The notes beneath the pieces are model-generated. The model worked only from the letters and a program-made list of their open reading frames with translations. It was not told the DNA's origin and made no database searches. Below, piece after piece: positions 12,081 to 23,548 of a stretch of 64,000 bases of DNA. This DNA is from Romanomermis culicivorax (lineage: Eukaryota; Nematoda; Enoplea; Mermithida; Mermithidae). The translations under genes were made by a program, and so were the position numbers. The stretch lies in contig CAWUHX010000004.1 in NCBI GenBank assembly GCA_963922205.1, positions 558,001 to 622,000 on the forward strand, given 5' to 3'. Position 1 is the first letter of the stretch. The number at the start of each line of letters is the position of its first letter.

Positions 12081-13161
12081 ACTGAAAGAATTGGGTTTTG
12101 AAAGCCTAAAACTGATGTGAATAGAATGAAATAGGAGAAAACTAGCTTTAGCATTTCTGATGAAGTTAAGCAAATTTTTTAATCTAAGAGTGAGCAGCCA
12201 AAATGTTTTCCCAAGATGCAAAAATGATCATGTCTACTTCCATTTCCGAATCAACCATCAACAGTTTCTATCAATTGAGTTACATTGTCTTTTTTTGTAA
12301 TCATCAGTAGTAAGTATTTTGCTGAAAATTGAGATTTCTCATTCAATTTCTCTCTGGCGGCTGAAACCTGTTTTTGAGGTAGCCGCCAAGTTGGTAGAAC
12401 CTTATACACAAATGTTGGAAGTTCGGACTTGGGATGTCCCCCAATTAAAATTTTTTTCTGGTTTGAAAACCAGGGGCCAAATCTCTAAGCCTAAATTTTT
12501 AGGGGCCAAATTGAAATTTTGGGAGCCAAAAATTTTTGATTGAAGAATATTGTAACACACAGTAATGTATAATTTAAATTATATAGATACTCAATCAGTT
12601 GATATGTGTTAAAAAAATTACCCTTCCAAATTTCCAACCAGCAGCGTTTTCAGTTACAGGCTTTTTTCTACATATGTATGCAAAGTTGGGCCGACTTTTC
12701 TTTTCAGGCAAAGAAAATTTTATCCAAAAAACATGATATTTTGTTAATTTTTACACAAGTCTTCTTCCAAGATAGCACTTGAGTTCATTTCCTCCTGACT
12801 CAAAAGTATAGGGTTTGAAAATGCGGCTGCTGTTCTTATTGTTCTCTTGTTTCCTATATCTTTCCGATGCTACACAACGAAATTTTTCTTCCAGATTTTG
12901 ACACTCTAAATGCTGGAAAATCAATTCAAGGATAGCTTTTTCAATAAACGTACAACGTTGGAAAAAATGTATCATTTTACAAATTAAAAAATACGTCCAT
13001 ACTTTCATAAGTGTGAAAAATTCAAATTAAACTTGAAATTTATGAAAATTGTGTAAACATGCACTGATCACTTAGACATTAGTGTGCCAAGTTGTATCTG
13101 CATATCTTACAGAGAAAAAATTCGGCGATGTTTCAAGTGAAATTGGCCAAAGTTACCCCAC
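12081..13161. other. Intergenic, no gene recognised
   Basis: AT-rich sequence with no supported coding or RNA feature. The 12751-13008 minus-strand frame has no recognisable domain. Confidence 0.35.
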
Positions 13162-13266
13162 TTTACCTTATGTTTTTTGGGAAAAATTTCGACTTTTTTC
13201 CTCCCCCCCCCCCCCAAAATTCGGATTTACCCCCTTCACCAACTGGTCGTAGGTCTTACAGGTATG
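13162..13266 (+). mobile_element. G/C-tract MITE, right-half fragment
   Basis: The fragment starts at TTTTTTGGGAAAAATTTCGA and runs through a C tract to the intact right terminus TACAGGTATG at 13257-13266. It is the same family as 60780-60988, and its left half is absent. Confidence 0.7.
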
Positions 13267-13519
13267 GGTATAATCTTAACTACTTTCTATCAGACGCGGC
13301 CGTTAGCATATCTACTTCGACTTACTAATTAATGCTCAACAGTTTCCATCAATCAAGTTAGCTCGTTTCATTTTCTAATCGCTAACAGACCACTATGTCG
13401 CCCAAAATTGAGATTTTTCAACGTTTGCAACCCGGACTTTTGCGTTTATTGAGGATGGAAATTGAAGACATCATTCTAGACTGCGATTTTAGAACTTCTA
13501 TTCATGAATATCTGATGTT

Positions 13520-13567
13520 TGGTATATGGTTGGCCAAGTTGGCGGGGTCCCCCCAAGTACAGGTATG
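13520..13567 (-). mobile_element. G/C-tract MITE, left-end fragment inside a LINE relic
   Basis: About 48 bases, GGTATATGGTTGGCCAAGTT through TACAGGTATG at 13558-13567, are the left end of the MITE in reverse orientation. It abuts the C-terminal end of the decayed LINE reading frame and supplies false codons to it. Confidence 0.65.
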
Positions 13568-14360
13568 CAGAGGGCAGATTCTAATCTATGAATATCAAGC
13601 TCATGTAGACCTAGCCTTTGAAGTCTATCTTCATAGGACAAACCAGATTTATGACCAAAAACCTTTCTGGTATATTTATGTTGAACATTTTCGATGTAGC
13701 GTATGCTAAAAAATGTGGATTCCATACTGAACTACAGTATTCTAATATTGGACGTACATAAGTAACGAAAGCCTTTGCTAGAGTATTTTTCTAACGGGAA
13801 ACGGAAGACTTGAAAATTAAAGTGGACCTATTATAGGCATTTTTCACGATGTATCTATAGTGTTCTTTAAACTTCCTATTAGGATACATAAGAATTCCCA
13901 AATCTTTAACATAAATTGCCTTTGACGGGAGATGTTTGTAACAAAAGTATATTGATACGATGGGTTTTTTGCACCCAAATACAAGACATAACTTTTTGTA
14001 GTAGATATAGATAATTGCCAGACGGCAGACCAATTTGAAAGAGTATCAAGGTCTTGCTGAAGAATCATAAAATTTGTTGATACATTGAAAAAGCAAAAAG
14101 AAAAATTTCACTTTTGATATTGTCAATAATGTCATTTATGTACAAAAGAAACAAAGTTGGACCTAATACACCACCTTGGGGCACACCACTAGACACTTTG
14201 AGCTGAGATGATAGCGAGTTTCCAATTTTGACCCTTTGAAATCTGAAAATTTGATATCTAGCCGAAAAAGGGACTAGAAAGACCATATTTAGAAAGTTTG
14301 AGAAGGAGCTTAGAATGGGAAACTGAGTCAAAGGCCTTGGCAAAGTCAATGTACACCATG
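13568..14360 (-). pseudogene. Non-LTR retrotransposon (LINE) reverse-transcriptase relic
   Basis: Three minus-strand frames together trace the 3' part of a LINE reverse transcriptase. The first (14065-14349) carries SSGVPQGGVLGPTLFLLYIN, the hallmark RT motif, followed by FLFAF where the FADD catalytic box is expected, so the active-site Asp pair is not readable. The second (about 13791-14068) carries LDTLSNWS and then KDLGI, which match the usual downstream order. The third (13568-13725) carries YTRKVFG and LSYEDRLQRLGL, typical of the C-terminal region of jockey/CR1-like elements. Frameshifts separate all three, and the 5' half and endonuclease are missing. Dead 5'-truncated copy. Confidence 0.75.
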
Positions 14361-14375
14361 TCTTAAGGAGTGTCG

Positions 14376-14435
14376 GGGAACATGACGTTATATCAGTTAT
14401 ACATAGGGAAACATGACGTTATATCAGTTATACAA
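14376..14435 (+). repeat. Short tandem duplication (about 29 bp x 2)
   Basis: The string ACATGACGTTATATCAGTTA occurs twice, 28-29 bases apart, just beyond the LINE relic. Confidence 0.7.
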
Positions 14436-14469
14436 CTGTTTAACCATGTTTCTGTACAGAAAATTCTTA

Positions 14470-14530
14470 CAAACACAAAAAGTAAGAATTTCAGAAGATT
14501 TAAAACTGAAATTCTTACTTTTTGTGTTTG
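14470..14530. repeat. Perfect 25-bp inverted repeat (hairpin)
   Basis: Positions 14470-14494 are the exact reverse complement of 14506-14530, separated by an 11-base spacer. The arm begins CAAACACAAAAAGTAAG. The right arm abuts a truncated G/C-tract MITE at 14531, so this may be a rearranged end of that element. Confidence 0.85.
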
Positions 14531-14692
14531 CAAAAAAAGTCGAAATTTTTCCCAAAAAGGCCAAAAAGCATACACTTGTTTGCAAATTTTTTAATTTTTC
14601 CAAACTGGGGGAGGGGTCGGGTGATCTTGGGTATATGGTTGGCCAAGTTGGGGGGGGGGGTCTCCCCCAACCCCTCCCCAAGTACAGGTATG
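14531..14692 (-). mobile_element. G/C-tract MITE, reverse orientation, right end replaced
   Basis: In reverse orientation it matches the 60780 element from the AAATTTCGAC block out to the intact left terminus, read as TACAGGTATG at 14683-14692. The far end, which should carry the other terminal repeat, is replaced by the 25-bp hairpin arm. Confidence 0.7.
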
Positions 14693-15949
14693 TATAATGT
14701 GGAAAAAATCTGAAGTGTGGAAAAATTTTTTTGAGGTTTTTCCACAAATGTGGAAGAAAATTTTGAGGAGCTCTTCCAAATGAAGTTGTTTAGTTAAAAT
14801 AGTACCAAGTGTCTTAAAGTAATACAGTTTTTATACTTTGTGGTGAAATTATGTAGTGGTAAACGTATTTAGTCTATAGGCTGGTGGACCAGGTTCGATT
14901 CTTGAAGAAGGTAGGATTTTTCTGTAGTGTCAAGGAGTATGTGACGTGTGCAGATTTTATGCAAATGTGTCCCTGAATATCATGAGCGGCTGCGTTTTCG
15001 AACTGATCTGAATAGCTGGCATGTTAAGGAGTCCGAAAATACCAGTTTCGACCATAATTCCGAAGGGAACCGACTTGTAAAAAAATTCCAAAAATTCATC
15101 TTCCAATGTTCTATAGTATAGGAATCCGAAAATTAAAAAAAAGAAAAGAAAATCCGAGGCAACAATGATGCAGTTAATAATTCTTCATTTTTGCTAAGCA
15201 CAGATATCTCAGCTGTTGAATTTGTATGCAATTTAGGTTTTCCGTGCCTTGATTTTTTGTTTCTAAAACTATGAATTTTGATAAATTCTTTTCATAATTC
15301 CAGCCGAAAATGAAATTTTTTGTTTTTTATCGATTTTCGATAAATTACTGACTGTTCAAAAAAACAATGGTTTTTGTATTGTGATAACTATAGCTGTTTT
15401 TTTCAATTTTTCTTTCTTTTCTATTTGTTTTTGAAGCAGTTTTAAGCAGAACTTATTTTTTCAAAAAGTAATATTTGAACAAAAAATTGCAAATGCTGGT
15501 TTTGACCAGTTTTTTTTAAACTTTTTGTCGATTTTTAAGGCATCTTATTTTGGTCATTATTGTCGTTACTATTTTTGCTCTGTCAGCATTGCTTTCCAGA
15601 GCTCTCTCATTTTGAGCCGTCATCTTGAGTGTGGCCTACACCGTACATCTTTGTGGTTGTTTTACACTGCAACCAGAATCAAAAGTTTGAGGACCCAGCC
15701 TCCTGGAAAATTCTTGCCGTGCATTTCTATCGCCGATCATAATAAGATTTGCATGATTGTACGAGTTTTCTAAGTTACTGAAAAGTTTTGAAATTGATCA
15801 AGATTTTCTTCAAATGTTCAAGTGGGAAAATTTACTGTTCTGTGCAAAATTGTCATAATTCTCCAAACTTAGTGCGTATATAAACGGGGATAAATTATAT
15901 TCCAATGAATTACGACAGAGGATAAAAAAGAAATTTTATTCATTATTTC
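14693..15949. other. Intergenic; weak tRNA-like box pair
   Basis: No gene is recognised. TGTAGTGGTAAACG near 14852 and GGTTCGATTC near 14892 resemble RNA polymerase III A and B boxes at a tRNA-like spacing, but the flanks do not form an acceptor stem. A fragment of repeat R3 lies at about 15690-15726. Confidence 0.3.
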
Positions 15950-16610
15950 CGAACTTTTACTAATTTTCACATTTTTTTGTTTTAATTGATTTTTTATTTT
16001 TTATTGGTATTTATTTTTGGTCGTACTTCTATTTTTTAACATTTTCATTCACTTTTTCTTTTTCATTTCCTAATTATTTTATAGTTTCTTATTTATTTTT
16101 TCTCTTTTTTTATCAATTTTTTTATTATTTTCCTTTATATTTCAATTTTTTGTTTTAATATTTTTTCTGAATGCTCAATAATTTTTCACTATTTTCTTTT
16201 ATACTTTGTGCATATAACATGTCAAAAACGTTTATTTTTTGGTCGTTTTGTCCAGAACTTTTTTCCTTCCATTTTCTCAAATTTTTTCTTTTCATTTTTT
16301 AATTATTTTCATTCATTTTTTAGTTTTTTGTTTAGATTTTCTTTCAGTTTTATTCATTTTTCATTCTTATCTATTTTTTCCCATTCATTTCTTATTTATT
16401 TTCATACATTCATTTTTTCTTTTTGTTTCCAGGCTATTTTTTCTTATCGTTTCCTAATTATTTATATTTGTTTTTATTTTCTATTTTTTTTTGTTTTTTG
16501 CTCCATTACCTTTATTGATTATACATTTTTTTCTCTTTCAATTTAAATTAATTTTTTGTGCTCGTTTTAACCCAATTGTTTCTTATTTATTTGTTTCATG
16601 AATTTAGTTT
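15950..16610 (+). repeat. T-rich low-complexity tract upstream of the F-box gene
   Basis: About 650 bases are dominated by TTTTT, TTTATT and TTTCATT on the plus strand. Phe-rich open frames here are compositional. Confidence 0.7.
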
Positions 16611-16706
16611 TTTGATTTTTATTTGGTGTTTGCATCATCGTCATCTGGAGAAAAAGTTGCTTCTTTTGTTCAGATATTTAGAATCTGAATAGATCACGTT
16701 ATTCGG

Positions 16707-19151
16707 ATGGACGACGTCGTCATTATTACAGAAATCTTGAAATATTTCAACTTTCAAGAATTATGCATAGCGGAGCGAATAAATCCAAATTTCAAAAGTT
16801 GCGTCGAATGGGAATGGCATCGGTTAAAATACGTCGATTTTGATCAAATATTTACTGGTTCCTGGATAAAAGTTTTGAACAAAATTGAAGCTTATTGTTC
16901 CAGCCTGCTTCGTTTGAAAAATTTCCACAAGGTCTTGTCTTTCATGCTCACGAAAAGATGGGATCCGCGTTCGCCTGATCCATTTATACTTAGGAATTTT
17001 AAGAAAAATTTCCTTATCCTTCTTCCTAGTTTAGAAAAACTGATGTGTTTAGACATTGATTGGAATTTTATCGAAATATTCGGCTGGGAAAGTGTATTGA
17101 CTTTCGTGGAAAAATCTCACAATTTGAAGCAAATTGAAGCTAACAATGAACTACGAGAGAAAATAAATAAAGTTGTTATTGGCCATTCCGCCTTGACGAA
17201 ATTGATAGTTGTTCAACGTTACGATTCATGGATTGATTTATCATCATGTCGAAATTTGACTGATTTCACACTGACATTATATGGAACAAATCCAAAATAT
17301 GAACAATTGTATGCATTGTTGGATGTTAATTTGAATTTAGAAACTTTGGACATTGCTACAGTATCACACAATAATCTTCAGCTGATGGAAAAATTTATGA
17401 GGTTGCCAAAATTGAAGAGTTTGTCTTTGCACATTCGTCGGCTCAATTACACCCAGCTCGATGAAGATTTACTTTATCACAGAATTATGAAAGATTTGTA
17501 TTTCGTTTCTTTGCAAAATATTGAGGTCTACTGTAAAGACTCCGAAAGTCAGGCAAAATTCGTTGCTTTCCTACTATCCCGTAGTCCCTTGTTGAAAGAA
17601 TTTTCCTTACACGTATACCCCCAAAATTTGGCGTCTTATCACATCATTTTCGACAAATTTCCCCTTTACGATCGAATTGAAATTTTCAAATTAAACTATT
17701 GGTCGGGTCCAGATGAGTGGCCGCTAGATGGAGTGCGGTGGTTTATTTGCAATGAAATATCAAAAATGGTTAATTTAAAGCACTTTTCAATAAATTATGA
17801 CGGTTTTTGCTCCGATGATATTGAAAAGATCAGCCAATTAAGGAAATTAAAATTGTAAGTTCCAATTCTGCTAATTATATTGATATTGGCTAAATTTTTA
17901 TTTCGTGATGAAAAGCCAAAAGAATAATTTTGTCTTTCGTCTTGTTCAGAAAATCATGGTGATCATTTTTCATCTATGCTGTATTAGCGAAAACGATTCC
18001 TGAGTGCATGGAGGGTGACCAATTTCAGTGAAAAAACAAAAAATGCTTTGTGATAAAATTAACATAAATGAACAGGAAGAAGCCTAACGGGTCATTTATG
18101 CGTGACTTTTCCAACAGAATGCAGCGAAATGCAATGGACACAACATCACCGAACCGAAGCGAAATTTTCGTTCGGTTGGAGGTTACCGTTGGTCATTTTC
18201 TAGAAAATAGTAGTCATCCTTTGCGACTTGCAAAGTGCATTTTCAAGCTGAACTTTTCACGCCGTTGGTGATCCGTTCGGTTCCGTCGAAAAAGACAAGC
18301 GTAAATTACCCTTAAGCCTTAGAACAAGCTACTTGAAACAGCAGAACGACCATCTGCCCAAAAGTAACATGAACTATGGTGTATCGCCTGTCATGTGCAT
18401 CATTACTACAATTTGCATGTGTTTAACTGCTATAAAACCTGCATCTTGCTATTTTTTTATCTGAATCAATCATTGAAGGTGGTAAGCTGTCGAAAAATGT
18501 TTATTTTGTTGGGTTTTCGACCTCGTTGCTGAAAAATATTTCGCCCTTGATATCTTAACAAACATTAGAAATAGTTTTTTTATAAAACTGTCTTTTCTAA
18601 ACCGATTGCGATGCTTTTTTCTGAGTAGATAACACACTGTCTATGTTGCTGAACTGTTTTTTAATTCTTAAATTTTTTTCAGTCTGCGTTGGTCAGCAGA
18701 GGATCCTGCAGCTTTGAAAATGATGCGGTCCACCTCTTCATTGGAAGGAATACATTTATACGCCAATAGACCTGCTTCCCCAGGATCGTTCGACCTCATT
18801 TTGGATCAATGTCCAAATTTACGTTATTTTGCCGTCGACATCCTGAATGCCGAACAAATCCGGAAATTGCCCCTTAAAGCGCCCAACTTGCAATATTTCC
18901 TAATACACACGTATTATTCCAACTTAGCGTCAATCAAGGACGCATTAACATACGCAGTTGAAAATTTGCCGAATTTACGTCAATTAGTCATTCCTGAGGT
19001 GCTGTACAATTCAATGTTACTACTCAAGCCGGTGAAACGTTTGTCCAGGCAAAAAAGATTATCCATCATTACCGGCTGGCATTGCCCTTCTCCAGACGAC
19101 TTGATCAATGAATGGATTCATCTTTGCTGCCAGGAAAATCCATCCACCTAA
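16707..19151 (+). CDS. F-box/leucine-rich-repeat-like protein, copy A (two exons)
   Basis: Exon 1 is 16707-17854 and exon 2 is 18683-19151. The intron has donor GTAAGT at 17855 and acceptor TTTTTTTCAG at 18682, and the splice keeps frame, giving about 538 residues. The N-terminus (about residues 1-50, from MDDVVIITEILKYF to the WHRL region) has the pattern of an F-box, the segment that binds Skp1 in SCF ubiquitin ligases. The rest is irregular leucine-rich repeats (NLTDFTL, NLNLETL, KLKSLSLH, NLRYFAV, NLRQLVI), which usually bind substrate. Function is inferred from domain layout only. A pyrimidine tract ending TTTTGTTCAG at 16664-16673 is shared with copy D and may be the acceptor of a 5'-UTR intron. 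This is the only full-length copy of four in the window. The ATG was chosen because copy D starts at the same codon. Confidence 0.8.
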
Positions 19152-19479
19152 AATATTGGAACATCGAGAAACGTTCGGTGTCTTTTTCCCTTTAAATCAG
19201 ATTTTTTTCTCTTAGTTAGTTCGTAAACATGTTCTTGTTCCAATTGGCATATATCCCATTATTTTGTTTTCAATCGCATCAATTTGCTGCGAATTTTTCA
19301 CCAAATGGTCCAGTTTTGTTATCATTTTCACCATAAAAACTTTCTTAAAATGCAGAATTCTTCTCATAAAATTAAAGTTGAACCTAGAAAAGTAGAGATT
19401 TCCTACTATGATTTGCTGTCTTCGTCTCTCTTCACAACAACAGGAAAACATTTTTGAACAGTAAAAATTTTATTATAAT

Positions 19480-20050
19480 TTGTATGTCAAATTGAGAGAA
19501 ATTTGAATTTCTTGCCATAGTTTTCAGTCGTTCCTATAGAAAAAGCTGAAAAATTTATTCAAAATGCGAAAAAACTTTCGATAATTTTGGACTGAAATTC
19601 AAAAAAATCGTAATTCATGTGTATAATTTCTGTTTTTTTGCAGAAAAACCAGGAAAATTTTCTCGAGATGCGAAAATTTTTTCCTGATTATGACGTAAAA
19701 TTGACAGAAATCGCAATTTTTTAGTAAAATTTTCCATCATTTCTATTGAAAAAACCTAGAAAACTTCGTCAAAATACACTAATTTTCTCATAAATTTAAA
19801 AAATTCGCAAATTATTGCTATATTTTTCAGCTGGATAAATTCTCTAAAATGCAAAAAAATTCCTCCTAGTTTGGAAGTAAAATTGGAAAAAGATAGCTAA
19901 TTCCTGCTATACTTTTCTGTTTTTCAATCATTTTTACAAGAAAAACTGGAAAACATTTCTAAAATGTAAAAATTATTTGATAACTTCCATCTCAAATTGA
20001 GAGAAAGAGCAATTCATTATTATAATTTTCAATCGTTTCTACCAAGTAGA
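19480..20050. repeat. Degenerate ~110-bp repeats downstream of F-box copy A
   Basis: Successive variants of a unit with AAAATT, TAGCAATAAATTGCG-like and TTTTTCAG-like segments are spaced roughly 105-115 bp apart. The same family fills 55240-56400 and recurs at 61750-62150 in the inverted copy. No coding capacity. Confidence 0.55.
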
Positions 20051-20767
20051 ATAAGGCATTTTTTAGTGTGAAAATTCTACAGTATTACCCACTTTTGGAA
20101 AATCATTGTGTAAAAATATAGAATCGTCTAGTAGAATTTTTAGTTTTTTTTGTTTTTTTTTATTTATTTGTCGGAATCCTGTTCTAACAGCCATATTTGA
20201 TGTTGCAGACAAATTGTCGCATTCGTTTGAAAAATACTGTGAAATGATGTAATCACGGGTCAGACCGGACGTCGGATCCACTATTTTTTCCACGTTTGCA
20301 CTATAACAATGTGGAAAAAATGTTATGTTCTTTCGAGTGTTTTCAGCTCTTTCAATCATTCTGATATTTTTAGAGTCCTTAATAATTTGAAATTGAATGA
20401 AAAATTGTAATTTTCTGTAGAACAAGGTTTCCAGAAAACAATCCAACAGCTCAATAGACTTCTGGCGAATCAATTTTCCCAAGATTTATTTCAAAAATCT
20501 GATTTGAATTTTCTGGTCAAAAATCGTGATTTCTGAAAATTTATCATTTGAAAAATTCCAAAACTAGTGATTCATGCGCAAACTTTTGTGTATTTGGCCA
20601 AAAAGCTATGAGTAAGAAGAGTAGAAATTTTTCAAAAATGCTTCCATGAAGCTTTCGAATTCAATTTACGTTAAGAAAGGAACAATCACTTGAAAAATCT
20701 CAGGAAATTTACACGTGTTGATTTTTTTCGAAAAAAGTGGATGTTTAGTGATTACCAATTAAATCAC

Positions 20768-20775
20768 GAGGCGAG
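20768..20775 (-). other. Unoccupied target site of the 60780 MITE
   Basis: On the minus strand the sequence reads AACGTAAGT-CTCGCCTC-GTG. In copy B the matching eight bases CTCACCTC occur twice, flanking the 209-bp MITE. Copy A is thus the empty allele in a paralogous context. Confidence 0.85.
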
Positions 20776-21793
20776 ACTTACGTTCAAGATAAATACGAAT
20801 TATTAACCATTGAATGGTAAACAAGAGTACACATACTAAAAGTCGCTGCTGAGCTAGTTAATTTGTAAATAATAATGATAATTCAAGTTTTTTTGGATTC
20901 GAGTCTTGTAAAACGCATCAAAATGCATTTTTTCTGTATCCGACCTTCGCTAAAATGGTGGGAACTGTCATCAAGTCGATTGGCCGAAAAAATTTATTGA
21001 TTTTTTAGTTTCTTTATGGCAATTTTCTGGCTCTGTCTCAGGCTTAAACTTGGGCTGCGCTCATGACTAGGCTTTGGCTTATGCTCTGACATATGGTTAT
21101 GAAGCTGTGAACTAGATTTTTCCGACCAATAAAATTGAAAAAAACGTTTTCGCTCAGCACTGGTTTGTTGCTAATTTTGCTATTTTGCTGAAAAATTCAC
21201 CGTTTTTTCAATAAATCGGTGTTACTTTGAGCCCAGAAAAGCGTAACTGTAAGCAGGCTTTTTTGTGCACAGCAACTAAATTTTCAGCTGTGCAACCAAA
21301 TTTTTTCTGTAAAATTGCATGATGAATTTTTATGCATTATGAAATGGAAAATAGATTTCAATTCGTCCCTTTAGTGCCAAAAGGGCGTAAGTACACCGCT
21401 TCTGATTTTGAGAAAATCGAAGTTGAAGTTTTGATCCTTCACTAAAATTCGAGAATTTAATGTATTTATTTGTGCTTTGGCATATTTGATGAGCTGGTTG
21501 AGACCTATCCACCCATATCAGAATTAAGCAACTATTGTAATTTAAATTTGCTAATTAGGCGTTTATGTCTTTTTGGCATTGAAATAACTAATACTCAATT
21601 TTGGTACCCACTATTTAAAATGATGCCAAAAAGGCTTAAGTGCGAAACTGGCTATTGCTAACTTTTCTATAATGCGGTTTTTATACTATTTTACAAACAA
21701 AATTGAAAAATAACGGCATGAAATCACATGCTATAACATTTCACAAGAAAGTCACATGTACTTATTGCATATTTTACAATAGAAAAACAAAAG

Positions 21794-22598
21794 TTAAAAT
21801 TCTTCATCATGTTCTTCATCGTCTTCCAATATATCCGGCTCATCTAGTCTATCTACAATAGTAGCTGAAGTCGGTAAGTTACGGTAAAAATTTTTATATT
21901 GTTCAGGAATAGCCCCAGTGTCACATAAGTTAAGAAGATCCTTATATTTGTTAGCAGATATGGGCAAGGGGCCCTTGTAAGCTTTGCCGAGCTGAATTTC
22001 GAGTGAAGCTTGAACGGATTTTCGTCGACCAATTTTTACATTAACTAAGCTCCTTAAAGTGTTCGTCGTCATAGTTGTATTTAAAGTAAACAGAATTCGG
22101 ACATTCTTTCAAAAAACGGAACCATTTAATTAGAAGCCAATTAACCTTAGCACCATCAGTGTCAGTGGACCTATTACTAAGTAGCTGTTCTGCTAAAGCT
22201 TTAAGATCGTAAAAATCGTTGTTGAACAGGCGGTAAATTTTGTACGGATTTTTTTTCCTAGCTTGTGAAACAATTTGAAGCCAGTCTTCCACTGAATAAA
22301 CCATGCGGTTTTTCTTTGCATGTTCAATTGCCGAATGCATAGAGTCACACTCCATGTAAGTGTGACCCTTTTCCAAGAATTTTTGATCAATAATGTCAAG
22401 TTGTAAAGATCTGGAAGCCCAAAGTAAAGCTGCAACAATGTACTGATTTCGATTTTGACCAGTGCAGGTATCCGAAAACATCGAAATATGTTTCACAGTT
22501 GACGGCAGAAGACTCAAATATTTGTACAAACAAGTGCCAATTTCCGTTGCACCCCTATGGAACAGTATGCTCAGACAGCACTTACGTCTTTTTGGCAC
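21794..22598 (-). pseudogene. DUF7869-like protein relic inside the TIR element
   Basis: From about residue 15 the 22598-22041 frame reads HRGATEIGTCLYKYL, then FSDTCTGQNRNQY, then EKGHTYMECDSMHSAIE. These match the order I associate with the DUF7869 family, a transposon-linked group thought to have a nuclease-like fold. A frameshift near 22045-22070 separates the C-terminal part (21794-22072), which carries the YKGPLPISANKYKDLL and IPEQYKNFY blocks typical of the family's end. No start codon is evident, because the frame opens on GTG within a subterminal repeat, and the N-terminal region is missing. The presence of an acidic conserved triad cannot be judged from this fragment. Confidence 0.6.
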
Positions 22599-22998
22599 AG
22601 TTAGTTTGTTGCCCTTTTTGGCGTGCTACAGCATGCTAAAATGGCACTTACGCCCTTTTGGCTCTAGTATATTAAGCCGACTGAAGAATAGTTATGTCAC
22701 TTGCGTCTTTTTGGCATATGCTTAAAATGTTAGCATTTTAATTCAGCACCGAACCCGTAATGCCAAAAAGGCGTAAAAGCAAAACATCCTTACTTGCGCC
22801 CTTTTGGCAAAATTTTACAAAGTAGGTGGCACTTACGCCTTTTAGGAAATGGTTTTTTGCAAGGTCAATTTTTATTTCTATTGAAGGAGGAAGGGTTTAC
22901 TAAACTTATTTCAATGAGACGAATCTAGTGGTATAAATAACTCCATTTTTTCCGGTGTAAGAGACTTACGCCCTTTTGGCACTAAAGGGACGAATTGA
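22579..22998. repeat. Subterminal motif array of the DUF7869 transposon
   Basis: Variants of ACTTACGCCCTTTTGGC occur near 22580, 22646, 22699, 22761 (inverted), 22793, 22830 and 22964, with others near 21375 and 21625 at the other end. Spacing is irregular. The likely role is transposase binding, which is inference. Confidence 0.7.
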
Positions 22999-23102
22999 TC
23001 TAAAATATTTTATATTTTTCTAGTGTATTATTAGAGAAAGTCATTCTAGCTAATGTTCCTATTGTAGCTTTTAATGATCAAGATATGGATGGATAATAGT
23101 TG

Positions 23103-23548
23103 GGTCCTATTAGTGTTTTTGGAAAAAAAAAACATTCTGAATCTAGGTGCAAATTCTTGCCGGTAAGAATGCAAATTCTTGGTTGCTTGCCAAGTTTTCG
23201 AATTGTAGTTTGCCCAACTGAAAATTCATCGGATTCGCTGAAAAATTAAACCTTCTGTTTTGGAAATGAACGTTGAAAAGATTGATTTTTCAGCATTCTA
23301 GAGTATCAAATGGTCACTTTACACAAATTTTTATTCCGAGTGTAAACAAGCGTATTTTCGTGATTTTTTGTTGAACAGGTTTTCAACTGCGGGGAATTCA
23401 GTTCCCAATCACTTTACTCAAAAAATTATTTCAAGTGTAAACAAATGTATTTCTACGATTTTTAGAAAGGAGGGGTTTTTGGCTATGGAGAATTCGATGG
23501 ATGCAGTTACACCACACAAAAAATCTCTCAAGTGTAAACAAGGCTATT
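23103..23548 (+). repeat. Segmental repeat shared with 30181-30875
   Basis: This block matches 30181-30875 in order, except that the latter carries a 245-bp mariner-like MITE. It includes two and a half units of the 96-99-bp tandem repeat (unit starts at 23341, 23436 and 23533) and then jumps straight into an F-box gene fragment. Confidence 0.75.

Larger units (their letters stand above)
17114..21200 (+). repeat. Inverted segmental duplication, copy A
   Basis: The block matches 58230-64000 in reverse orientation. It covers the F-box gene from mid exon 1, the intron, exon 2 and about 2 kb downstream. Copy A lacks two insertions found in copy B. Copy B lacks about 770 bp of copy A (from about 18900 to 19668). 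The true left end lies beyond what can be compared, because copy B runs off the window. Confidence 0.85.
21358..22998. mobile_element. DNA transposon with 35-bp TIRs carrying a DUF7869-type relic
   Basis: Positions 21358-21392 (beginning TCAATTCGTCCCTTTAGTGC) are the exact reverse complement of 22964-22998. Between them lies a broken minus-strand gene (21794-22598). There are also about ten copies of a 17-18-base motif, ACTTACGCCCTTTTGGC and variants, most of them clustered at 22579-22998. The motif is also part of the terminal repeat itself, as expected for transposase-binding sites. I could not find a convincing target-site duplication, so the superfamily is uncertain. The gene lacks its N-terminal part, so this looks like an internally deleted copy. 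Confidence 0.8.

Noticed and set aside
20063-20482. 139-codon minus-strand open frame downstream of F-box copy A
   Set aside because: The duplicated sequence in copy B (about 61260-61740) has stops and frameshifts in the same frame, and no domain is visible. The frame looks fortuitous.
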